Source of the DNA: Protaetiibacter larvae
Lineage (GTDB): Bacteria > Actinomycetota > Actinomycetes > Actinomycetales > Microbacteriaceae
Length of the DNA stretch: 64,000 nt
Assembly (NCBI RefSeq): GCF_008365275.1
Contig: NZ_CP043504.1
Span: 2,294,001 to 2,358,000 of the forward strand
Direction of reading: 5' to 3'
This document shows, in pieces, positions 36,530 to 44,142 of this stretch. Below the pieces are notes generated by a model. It did no database searches. It had not been told where the DNA came from and was given only the letters and a program-made list of their open reading frames with translations. Position 1 is the first letter of the stretch, and each line of letters starts with the position of its first letter. The position numbers and the translations under genes are program-made.

Positions 36530-37749
36530 GCGCGGGTGTCCTCTCGGGGTGGTGCGGGTCGGGATGCTGCGGGGACGCGGGTGGGCGGCTCGAGGCTCGC
36601 GAGCACGCGGTCGGCGAGCTCGCGGACCGCCCCGTCCCCGCCGGCGCGGCCGAGCACGGTGCGTGCGGCGGCGAGCACGAGCGGGTGCGCGCCGGGCGTC
36701 GCGACGGGCCAGCCGACGAGGTCGAGGCAGGCGAGATCGTTGACGTCGTTGCCGAGGTAGGCGATGCGCTCGAGCGGGATGCCGGCATCCTTCGCCCATT
36801 CGACGAGCGCCGCCGCCTTGTCGTCGAGACCGTGCCGCACCTCGACGCCGAGCTTGCGGGCGCGCGCCGCGACGACGCGGTTGCGTTCGGTCGAGAGGAT
36901 CAGCAGCGGCACCCCGGCGCGGGTGAGGGCGGCGACGCCCATCCCGTCGGAGCGGTTGACGGTGACGTACTCGGTGCCGTCCTCCGACACCAGCACACGG
37001 TCGTCGGTGTGCACGCCGTCGAAGTCGGTGACGACCGCATCCACGTCGATCGGGGCGATCGGGTCGACGAGCGCGGCGAGGGCGTCGGCGTGCCGCAGCT
37101 GCTCCTCGGTGTCGATCTCGATCGCCGCGTGCTCGGCGACGATGCCCGCGGCGACCGCGCCGAAGAAACGATGCCGGGCTGCCCGGTAGCCGTCGCCGTC
37201 GAGCACGTAGAAGGCGCCCGTCTCGAGGTATTCCGGTTCGCGATCCTGGCGGCGCGGGCGATGCGCCGGGTCGTGGTTGACCCCCGAGACGCCCACGCCA
37301 TCCGGCGCCTGACGCCACAGGAATCCCCACGACGGCACCGCGGAGAACACCACGTCGGCGGCGCGCGAGCGCACCCGCGCGACCGCGTCGTCGAGGTCGT
37401 CGGGGTCGATGAAGGGCGAGGTGGCTTGGATGAACACCACGACGGATGCGTCGACGCCCGCCGCGCCCAGCACCTCGAGGGCGTGATCGAGTGCCGATTC
37501 CGAGCTGGCGGTGTCGCCCGCGAGCTCGGCGGGCCGGGCGATGACCTCGGCACCGTGCGCGCGCGACAGGGCGGCGATCTCGTCGTCATCCGTCGTCACG
37601 ACCACGCGGTCGATACCGTGGGCGGCACGCGCCGAGCTGACCGCCCGCACGATCAGCGGCACGCCGCCGACCGGGCGCACGTTCTTACGGGGCACCCCAC
37701 GGGACCCGCCGCGCGCCGGGATGATCGCGATCACCTCGCCGCCGCTCAT
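36526..37749 (-). CDS. neuA: Fused CMP-nonulosonate synthetase and HAD (KdsC-like) phosphatase
   Basis: 407 residues. N-terminal domain (1 to about 230): IIPARGGSRGVPRKNV nucleotide loop and IQATSPF, the acylneuraminate cytidylyltransferase signature. C-terminal domain (about 235-385): HAD motif D242-F-D244-GVHTDD, ILSTERN and GNDVNDLACL, as in KdsC-type phosphatases. It would dephosphorylate a sugar-acid phosphate and activate the product with CTP. ATGA overlaps couple it to genes on both sides. Confidence 0.92.
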   Translation of the reverse strand: MSGGEVIAIIPARGGSRGVPRKNVRPVGGVPLIVRAVSSARAAHGIDRVVVTTDDDEIAALSRAHGAEVIARPAELAGDTASSESALDHALEVLGAAGVDASVVVFIQATSPFIDPDDLDDAVARVRSRAADVVFSAVPSWGFLWRQAPDGVGVSGVNHDPAHRPRRQDREPEYLETGAFYVLDGDGYRAARHRFFGAVAAGIVAEHAAIEIDTEEQLRHADALAALVDPIAPIDVDAVVTDFDGVHTDDRVLVSEDGTEYVTVNRSDGMGVAALTRAGVPLLILSTERNRVVAARARKLGVEVRHGLDDKAAALVEWAKDAGIPLERIAYLGNDVNDLACLDLVGWPVATPGAHPLVLAAARTVLGRAGGDGAVRELADRVLASLEPPTRVPAASRPAPPREDTRA

Positions 37750-38711
37750 GCGACCCCCCGCGATCGGGGTGCCGAGAGCGCGGAGGGCGCCGTCTCGCGG
37801 ATGACGCTGCCGGTGCCCGCGAGCACCAGTCGCAGGGTAGTGGCGGCGCTCGAGGCGAGGGTGTGCAGTTCGAGGGGCTCGCGGGCGCTCGCCAGCACGA
37901 GCTCGATCGGAAGCCCCGTGCGCACCACGGTGACGCCCGGGAGCGCACCCACCGCGTCGAGCAGGGCCGGGGTCTCGCGGCGGTGCGGCAGGTAGCTGAG
38001 CGGCGCGTCTTCCGCGAGCTCGCGCACCCAGCGCAGGTAGCGTTCCGCCGGAAGCAGGGCGTCGATGACGCGCGCCGAGCCCAGCGCGATGCGTGGGTGC
38101 GGCAGGCGCACGGCGGGCAGCTGCTCGCGCCGAGCGGCCTCGCGCAACCAGGTGAACTCGTCACGCACGACCGTGATCCCGGCGCGAGAGGCGGGCGCAT
38201 CCGCGCCGGGGAACGAGGTGAACAGCTCGACCCGACCGTCGTGGGCGAGCCCGCGAAGGCGGTCGGCGACCAGGCCGCCCAGCAGGGTCTTGCTGCGCGA
38301 TTCGAACTGGTCGGGCCGCGCGTAGGCGACCTCGCCCGCGAGGGCGAGCATGGCGTGCACCACCATCGCCCCGTCGTCGACGATCGTCACGCGACGCGGA
38401 CGCGGCAGCACCGCGGCGGCCGCCCGGAACTGGCCGGAGAAGGCATCCCCGATCGCCCAATGCCTGCTGGTGGTCAGGCGCGCCCACGGGATGCCGAGGT
38501 ACGGCTCGAAGCGCACGAACGGCGCCGCCATCCGGTGCAGCGCCTCGGCGGTGGCGACCACCTGCGGGTCGAGGATGCGGTAGACCACGGCGGTGCTGCG
38601 CCCGGTGCGCTGGCGGTGCCGGTGAGCCCACTCCGCCGCGGTGAGCAGTTGGAGCGGCGACTCCACCCAGGCGAGTGCGTCGAGGGCGGTGTCCGCAGCG
38701 TGGTGCGTCAT
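37746..38711 (-). CDS. Putative sialyltransferase-like glycosyltransferase
   Basis: 321 residues, no membrane segment. WVESPLQLLTAAEW at the start, VTIVDDGAMV mid-way and, toward the end, LSYLPHRRETP, VVRTGLPIELVL and TLASSAATTLRLVL follow the layout of GT52/polysialyltransferase-type enzymes (an H-x-R-E-like motif, then G-L-P-I-E, then S-S-A). Use of a CMP-nonulosonate donor is inferred from this and from the coupled neuA and neuB genes. GAGGAGAGGC precedes the ATG at 38711, the first gene of the operon. Confidence 0.7.
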   Translation of the reverse strand: MTHHAADTALDALAWVESPLQLLTAAEWAHRHRQRTGRSTAVVYRILDPQVVATAEALHRMAAPFVRFEPYLGIPWARLTTSRHWAIGDAFSGQFRAAAAVLPRPRRVTIVDDGAMVVHAMLALAGEVAYARPDQFESRSKTLLGGLVADRLRGLAHDGRVELFTSFPGADAPASRAGITVVRDEFTWLREAARREQLPAVRLPHPRIALGSARVIDALLPAERYLRWVRELAEDAPLSYLPHRRETPALLDAVGALPGVTVVRTGLPIELVLASAREPLELHTLASSAATTLRLVLAGTGSVIRETAPSALSAPRSRGVA

Positions 38712-38917
38712 GCCTCTCCTCGTCTCACCTGTGGCCGGCAATGCCGTCGCCGATCGCGACCCCCGGTGGTCGGAAGCTGGCGGCGGCACCACTCCCGGTG
38801 TCGCCGAATCGAGTGTGCGACGCGGGGGTGTTGCCTCGGGGGCCGACGGGTGAACGCGGGGCGGAGCACGGGTGAACAGCGGGGAGGATTCACGGGACGG
38901 TCGCGTAGCGTGGACGG

Positions 38918-39781
38918 ATGCAGAACCCTCCCGATGCGACGCCGGAGCCGGGCACGGCCATCCTTCCGGGCGACCTGAGCGGGCCGCTGCCGACCGAGCC
39001 GGGCACCTCGAGCGCGACGGGTGCGCGCATCGACGCGATCCTCGACCGCATCATGTCGGTGCACCGGCCCGCGGTGCTCGCGCACCTGCGCGGCATCCGT
39101 TCACGGCATCCGGATGCCTCACCGCCCGAGGTGCTGCGCATCCTGGAGCGGCGCTACCTGACCGCCGTGACGACGAGCGGGGCCGGGGTGGGGGTGGCCG
39201 CCGCGGTGCCGGCGGTGGGAACCGGGGCGGCACTCGCGCTGTCGGGCGCCGAGACGGTGGTGTTCCTCGAGGCGACGGCGCTCTTCGCGCAGTCGGTGGC
39301 GGAGCTGCACGGGATCCCGGTGGACGACCCGGAGCGCGGGCGAGCGCTCGTGCTCGCGATGGTGATCGGGGGGCCGGCGCAGGAGCTGCTCACCCAGTTC
39401 GCCGGACAGGCCAGCGGACGCGGTCCGGTGAAGACCGAGTTCTGGGGCACCCTCATCGCCAAGAACCTGCCGCGCACAGTCGTGGCGCAGTTCATGGACC
39501 GGGTGCGCAAGGTGTACCTGCCGCGGATGATGGCGCAGGCCGGCGGCACCGTCGTCGGTCGGGTGCTGCCGTTCGGGGTGGGTGCGGTGGTCGGTGGCGC
39601 GGCGAACCAGCTGCTGGGGCGCCGCGTGGTGAAGACCGCGCGCACGGCGTTCGGTCCGCCGCCGTACGTGTTCCCCGCCTCGACGACGCCGAAGGTGGTG
39701 GCGCCGGGGCCGCGCCCGAGTCGCCGCGCCATCCGCGCGATCACGCGCGCCGAGCAGCAGCAACCCCCGCTGATCGAGTAG
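38918..39781 (+). CDS. Conserved hypothetical membrane-associated protein
   Basis: 287 residues. A Pro-rich disordered N-terminus (1-30), a helical region, then small-residue-rich hydrophobic stretches GAGVGVAAAVPAVGTGAALAL and GTVVGRVLPFGVGAVVGGAANQLL that could cross or lie on the membrane, and a basic C-terminus. Similar proteins occur in many actinobacteria; function unknown. TAGCGT lies 6 bases before the ATG. The TAG stop belongs to the repeat starting at 39771, so the C-terminal LIE is repeat-derived. Confidence 0.65.
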   Translation: MQNPPDATPEPGTAILPGDLSGPLPTEPGTSSATGARIDAILDRIMSVHRPAVLAHLRGIRSRHPDASPPEVLRILERRYLTAVTTSGAGVGVAAAVPAVGTGAALALSGAETVVFLEATALFAQSVAELHGIPVDDPERGRALVLAMVIGGPAQELLTQFAGQASGRGPVKTEFWGTLIAKNLPRTVVAQFMDRVRKVYLPRMMAQAGGTVVGRVLPFGVGAVVGGAANQLLGRRVVKTARTAFGPPPYVFPASTTPKVVAPGPRPSRRAIRAITRAEQQQPPLIE

Positions 39782-39870
39782 CCGCGCAGCCAACCACCCC
39801 CGGTGATCGAGTAGCCGCGCAGCGAACAACCCCCGCTGATCGAGTAGCCGCGCAGCGGCGTATCGAGATC
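39771..39870. repeat. Three GATCGAGTAGCCGCGCAG repeats in tandem
   Basis: TGATCGAGTAGCCGCGCAGC occurs from 39771, from 39804 and from 39837, spaced exactly 33 bp. Only the last unit continues into the full palindrome (GGCGTATCGAGATC to 39870); the first two are half units followed by CAACCACCCCCGG or GAACAACCCCCGC. The first unit supplies the stop codon of the upstream gene. Confidence 0.85.
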
Positions 39871-39954
39871 CCCCCTCTCCTCCCCAAGCCCCGCATCCGT
39901 CCCCTCTCCCCCGAACCCGCGTTCGCGTCACCGGCTCCGCCTAGCGTCCGCAGC

Positions 39955-40221
39955 ATGGAGCCGTACCGCGTCCCGTTCACCTTCGACCGCAGTCGCGCGC
40001 CCCGCTACCTCCTCGTCAACCGAGGTGCGGAGCCGCTGCGCGGCGTGAGCGCCACCCTGCACGGCGGCGGCCTCATGCCCGCCGGCCCGCCGCGTCCGCT
40101 GCGCCCCGGCGAGCACCTCGAGCTGCTCATCCGCGGAGACGATCTGGCCCGCGAGACGACCCTCGTGATCCGCTGGCTGCGCCCGAACGGCGAGGAGTAC
40201 CTGTGGCGTCTCGCGTTCTGA
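39955..40221 (+). CDS. Small hypothetical protein
   Basis: 88 residues, beta-rich in appearance (YLLVNRGAEPLRGVSATLHG, LELLIRGDDLARETTLVIRW). It looks like a single Ig-like or beta-sandwich unit. No family recognised. TAGCGT lies 7 bases before the ATG. It precedes the decayed patch. Confidence 0.6.
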   Translation: MEPYRVPFTFDRSRAPRYLLVNRGAEPLRGVSATLHGGGLMPAGPPRPLRPGEHLELLIRGDDLARETTLVIRWLRPNGEEYLWRLAF

Positions 40222-40231
40222 GCGCTCGCGG

Positions 40232-40462
40232 CTACCGGCTCGCCCGCTCCTTCTCGCGCAGGAACTCCTGCACCGTGTAGCTCGACTTGATCGGCGGCAG
40301 ATCCCCGAGCCCGAGCCCCGTCAGCAGCGCACCCGCGTCGAGCCCCATCACCCCCGCGAGCCGCACGAGCGTGTCGAGGGTGGGGTTGCCGATGCCACGC
40401 TCGATCTTGCCGTAGTTGGCGACGTTCATCCCCGCGAGGTAGGCGAGTTCCATCTGCGACAC
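40232..40462 (-). pseudogene. 5'-truncated XRE-family helix-turn-helix regulator
   Basis: The remaining 76 residues hold most of an XRE domain: SQMELAYLAGMNVANYGKIE and RGIGNPTLDTLVRLAGVMG, then a tail. Residues normally before SQMELA (helix 1) are missing: in this frame there is no ATG and a stop follows upstream near 40518, while the adjacent sequence belongs to the DUF262-type remnant on the other strand. A GTG at 40460-40462 could start a shortened protein, but the DNA-binding domain would be incomplete. Confidence 0.65.
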
Positions 40463-40494
40463 GCCGGTTTGCGACGCGCAATGCCAACTCGCGC

Positions 40495-41545
40495 GACTGG
40501 AAAGGGGCGACCTCGATCAAGCTGGCATTTCCCCGAGCGCGCTACGTGCACTCGTCCGGCCGTCTCAGGGGTGAGGGTCCGGACGACACGTCGAGTGCGG
40601 ACGCGGTGTACGACGAGCTCTTCAACGATGTGAGCGACTACGTCGAGACCCTCCGGAAGTGCTCGACGTACTTCCGTGATCTCTTCGATCCTGCCGCTCC
40701 CTTCAGATTCGATGAGCCGTTCGCTACCCGAGCTCGCGCGCTCTCGAATGCGCTCGTCGCGTCCGGCGCCACGGCCAACTTCTGGCCCCTCATCTTTGCG
40801 ACGCGACTCGAATACCCGGCGAACGGTGAGTTGTACTGCAGGGTTGTCGACCTGTGCGAACGCTTCTCCGCTCGCGTGTACGCGATCTGCGCGAATCGCC
40901 CGAACGCGGCTCGTTCCTCCCTCGGCTACCTCGCCCGCGAGCTGCACGCGGGCAAGGATCCCGACGATGTCGTGCGAGCGATCGCCGCCAAGCTCTGGCA
41001 GTTCGCGCCCGACGACCAGGTTCGCGCCAACTTCGCTCCGGGAATCAAGTGGTACATGCGGCGCAGCCACAAGTACATCCTCTTCGAGTACGAACTCGCC
41101 GCCGTCCGTGAGCCGGGGTGACCTGCCGACCTTCAGCGATTTCGCTTCAATCGGTTCGCGATCGACCGAACACATTCTTCCTCAAGACCCCGCTGAGGCG
41201 AGCCGCTGGAGGAAGGACTTCTCGGATGAGCAGCACAGGGACCTCGTTCACGGGATCGGCAACCTCGTGCTCACCCGAGACAACTCCGCGTATGGCAGGA
41301 AGGACTATGCCGACAAGCGAGGGGTCACGGGACAGGATCAACCGCGCTGCTACCTGAGTCCGACCGCACTCATCCGCGAGCGAGAGATCGGTGAGACATA
41401 CGCGGAATGGACGCCCGCGAGTGTGGAGGCTCGTCGGCAGGCCATCGAGCGGTGGGCACTGAGGCGCTGGTACGTCGAGCCGCCGACGGACCAGGAGCTG
41501 GGCACGGCTGAAGGCGGCGAGGACGAAGACGCCGACGACGACTAG
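40495..41545 (+). pseudogene. Remnant of a DUF262/DUF1524 (GmrSD-like) HNH restriction-type protein
   Basis: Only the C-terminal part survives. Frame 1 (to 41121) reads DELFNDVSDYVETLRKCSTYF and on to KYILFEYELAAVREPG, then a stop; the family continues in another frame with GDLPTFSDF, TEHILPQDP (the DUF1524 HNH-type motif), GIGNLVLTRDNSAYGRKD and IERWALRRWYV to 41545. So a frameshift lies near 41100-41118, and the N-terminal DUF262 domain is gone. Intact relatives restrict modified phage DNA. Base composition is less GC-rich than neighbours, suggesting transfer. The left boundary is approximate. Confidence 0.75.
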
Positions 41546-41548
41546 GCC

Positions 41549-41914
41549 TCACAACCCGAGATGCAGCCTCAACGCCTCGTCGACCGCGGCCATCGTCTCG
41601 CCGCGGAGCACGTTGAACGATCGCACGACGCGCGTCACATCGACGGCGCGCACCTGCTCGGGCTGCGCTTTCGACTCGATCGGCAACCCGGTGTCAGCAC
41701 GCGGCAGCAGCACGTGAATCGGAAGGATCCGCTCGACGTTCGAGGTGACCGGCACCACCGTGACGACGCCGCGCTGGTGAAACAGCGCCGCGGCATTTGC
41801 GGCATCCGTGCTGACCACGACCGCGGGACGCGTCTTGCCCTGCTCCGACCCCACGGCGGGGTCGAGCAAGACAAGTACCACTGCGCCGCGGCGGACAACG
41901 AGTCCATCCGTCAC
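41549..41914 (-). CDS. MazF/PemK-family toxin
   Basis: 121 residues. RRGAVVLVLLDPAVGSEQGKTRPAVVVS is the PemK/MazF barrel start (G-x-G/E-Q-x-K-x-R-P), followed by VVPVTSNVERILPIHVLL and VRSFNVLRGETM. These toxins are mRNA endoribonucleases. The GTG at 41914 overlaps the antitoxin stop as GTGA, giving a classic coupled pair. Confidence 0.9.
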   Translation of the reverse strand: MTDGLVVRRGAVVLVLLDPAVGSEQGKTRPAVVVSTDAANAAALFHQRGVVTVVPVTSNVERILPIHVLLPRADTGLPIESKAQPEQVRAVDVTRVVRSFNVLRGETMAAVDEALRLHLGL

Positions 41915-42129
41915 GCGACACCGTCTCGGAGGACCGCGCCCCAGGCGTCTGCTTCTTCGGTGTCGCTCCACTCGAGAAAGGCATCGGCGTAGACGGCGAC
42001 CAGGTCGCGATTGCGCAGCGCACGAATCGCCGCAGCGACGGCCGCGGATCGCGACGGGAACGCGCCGGATGCCGTCTCGGCGTCGAGGAACGCCAGGTCG
42101 TCGTCGCTCAGGCTGATGCTCACCTTCAT
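41911..42129 (-). CDS. Ribbon-helix-helix antitoxin partner of the MazF toxin
   Basis: 72 residues. MKVSISLSDDDLAFLDAETA is a ribbon-helix-helix strand and helix, then FPSRSAAVAAAIRALRN; the acidic C-terminus EWSDTEEADAWG should block the toxin. TAGCAT lies 6 bases before the ATG, so it may be leaderless and self-repressed. Coupled to the toxin by a GTGA overlap. Confidence 0.88.
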   Translation of the reverse strand: MKVSISLSDDDLAFLDAETASGAFPSRSAAVAAAIRALRNRDLVAVYADAFLEWSDTEEADAWGAVLRDGVA

Positions 42130-42167
42130 ACTCTGATGCTACCCCGGTACGACTTCCGTGGGACGGT

Positions 42168-42207
42168 GATCTCGAGACGCGTCGCCTGCGGCGGCGCTCC
42201 TCGATCA
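42168..42207. repeat. GATCGAG palindromic repeat, reverse copy
   Basis: GATCTCGAGACGCGTCGCC to GGCGGCGCTCCTCGATCA is the reverse-orientation form of the repeats at 32716 and 39771. It marks the right side of the accessory patch. Confidence 0.7.
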
Positions 42208-42324
42208 CCGACACGAACAGCGGGCGCGTCTCGACACCCGCACGAGGCCGGTCAGGATCGGAGAAGACTCCCGGCCGCCCCCGCCCCTAGTCTCGACACG
42301 AGCACCCAGACGAAGGAGCACACG

Positions 42325-42783
42325 ATGGCCGAGAAGACCCAGCGCGGCGGCGACACCTGGACCGAGGACGAGCTCGCCGCGATGAAGGAGCACGCCGCGG
42401 AGCAGAAGGCGGCGCGGAGTCGAAAGGGCACCAAGGAGGAGAAGGCGGCGGCCGAGGCGCAGGGCGTGCTCGACAAGATCGCCGAGCTCAGCGGCGACGA
42501 CAAGGTGCTCGCCGAGCAGGTGCACGCCATCGTCACCGCCGCCGCCCCCGAGCTCGCACCGAAGACCTGGTACGGGATGCCCGCGTACTACAAGGACGGC
42601 AAGGTGCTGTGCTTCTTCCAGCCCGGCTCGAAGTTCAAGGCGCGCTACTCCACGCTCGGCTTCGACGAGAGCGCGCAGCTCGACGACGGCAGGCTGTGGC
42701 CGACCTCGTTCGCGCTCACCACGATCGGGCCCGAGGAGGAGGCCACGATCACGACCCTCGTGACGCGCGCCCTGGGACGGTGA
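42325..42783 (+). CDS. DUF1801-type protein
   Basis: 152 residues. A charged helical N-terminus (to about residue 65) precedes a DUF1801 (YdhG-like) fold with WYGMPAYYKDGKVLCFFQPG and LWPTSFALTTI. These proteins are of unknown function, sometimes called iron-chaperone-like. GAAGGAG precedes the ATG by 5-6 bases and TAGTCT (42288-42293) is a likely -10 box. Confidence 0.8.
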   Translation: MAEKTQRGGDTWTEDELAAMKEHAAEQKAARSRKGTKEEKAAAEAQGVLDKIAELSGDDKVLAEQVHAIVTAAAPELAPKTWYGMPAYYKDGKVLCFFQPGSKFKARYSTLGFDESAQLDDGRLWPTSFALTTIGPEEEATITTLVTRALGR

Positions 42784-42784
42784 A

Positions 42785-44086
42785 CTAGTCGCCCGACTCG
42801 GGGATCGCCTCGTCGTCCTCGTCCTCGTCGAAGGGGTCCGACTCGGAGGAGCGCCGATCGAGCGCGTGCAGTTCGGCGTGCCGATCCCACTCGGCGATGA
42901 GCTGCTCGACCGCCCCGTGGAACCGCGCGGTGGCGGCGCCGGGACTCGTGTCGCCGAAGTGGTGCTCGGACCAGTACGCGAGCGCCGATCGCGCCTCCGG
43001 GTCGTTGAGTACGCGGTCGACCGCGGTCAGCACCTCGGGGGCGTCTTCCGCGAGCAGCCACTCGGCGGACCCCAGGAAGCCCGCCTCGTCGACCTCCGCG
43101 TCGGGGGATGCGGGACGCGCCACCAGGATGGGTTTGCCCACCGCGAGCCGGTCGTAGACCATCGCCGAGATGTCGGTGATGGCGACATCGGCGTCGGCGA
43201 GCTGCCAGCCGAGCTGCGGACCGTTGTCGTAGACGTGGTGCGCACTCGGGTCGGCCGTGTTCGCCGCCCCGATGGCCTCGATGATCTGCCGGTTCGCCTG
43301 GCGATACCGGCTGTCGATGACCCCCGATCGCGGATGCGGCCGGTACACGAGCCGATGATCCGGCGAGGCGAGCACGGCATCCGCGATGGCGACCCCGTGC
43401 GAGGCGATCGAGCCGTACGCCGCGGCCGGGCGGTCGCCCTCCCAGGTGGGCGCGTACAGCACGACCGTCCGGCCGTCCTTCGGGTAGGGCACCTCGCCCG
43501 CGAAATGGTCGGCCTGCGGTCGCCCGATGGGGAGCGTCTTCGCGGCGACGTCGTACGCCCACAGCTTCTTGGCGAGCCGATCCCGTGCCGCCTGCCCGGC
43601 CACCAGGGCGTAGTCGTACGCCTTGAACTGGTTGGTGGTCATGTACATCTTGTCGGACTCGCCGTGGTTGATGAACACGTGCCACATCCGGCCGTAGCGG
43701 AACATCTGGAAGTTCTTGGTGTTCTGGTTGACGTAGAACACGAGTCGCACATCGTGGCGGCCGACGAAGGCCTCGAGGTCGGTGATGCGGCGGCAGTAGA
43801 CCACCGGGACGGGCGCTTCATCCATGAGGGTCATCGTGGCGCCGGGGCTGCGGGTGAGGATCACCACGGGATGCGTCGCCGCCAGCTCGGCGAGCGGCGC
43901 GTACCACTGGCGGATCTGGTACAGGTTCACCCGGGTGTCGGCGAAGTAGACCGCGATGTGCACGCCGCTCGGCTCGCCCTCGGGGTGCGAGGCCAGTCGC
44001 TCCGCGAGCTCGCGGCGGGTGGTGCGCGAGCGGAGCGCGTTGCGCAGCACCTTGCGCGCCGCCTTCAGATCGCTGACGATCCCCAT
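42785..44086 (-). CDS. CDP-glycerol glycerophosphotransferase-family protein
   Basis: 433 residues, a TagF/TagB-like GT-B enzyme: WHVFINHGESDKM, YDYALVAGQAARDRL, VLYAPTWEGDR (the hallmark APTW), YRPHPRSG and DVAITDISAMVYDRLAVGKPI. It would add glycerol phosphate (or a related phosphopolyol) to a wall polymer. The C-terminus is very acidic. GGGGAGGA precedes the ATG. It is divergent from the larger paralogue. Confidence 0.88.
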   Translation of the reverse strand: MGIVSDLKAARKVLRNALRSRTTRRELAERLASHPEGEPSGVHIAVYFADTRVNLYQIRQWYAPLAELAATHPVVILTRSPGATMTLMDEAPVPVVYCRRITDLEAFVGRHDVRLVFYVNQNTKNFQMFRYGRMWHVFINHGESDKMYMTTNQFKAYDYALVAGQAARDRLAKKLWAYDVAAKTLPIGRPQADHFAGEVPYPKDGRTVVLYAPTWEGDRPAAAYGSIASHGVAIADAVLASPDHRLVYRPHPRSGVIDSRYRQANRQIIEAIGAANTADPSAHHVYDNGPQLGWQLADADVAITDISAMVYDRLAVGKPILVARPASPDAEVDEAGFLGSAEWLLAEDAPEVLTAVDRVLNDPEARSALAYWSEHHFGDTSPGAATARFHGAVEQLIAEWDRHAELHALDRRSSESDPFDEDEDDEAIPESGD

Positions 44087-44142
44087 CCGTGCGTCCTCCC
44101 CGTTGCGCCGCGCGCCCTCCCCATCGTGACAGAATCTGGAGC

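Noticed and set aside
40232-42207. Active phage defence island
   Set aside because: The only restriction-type gene is truncated and frameshifted; only the toxin-antitoxin pair is intact.
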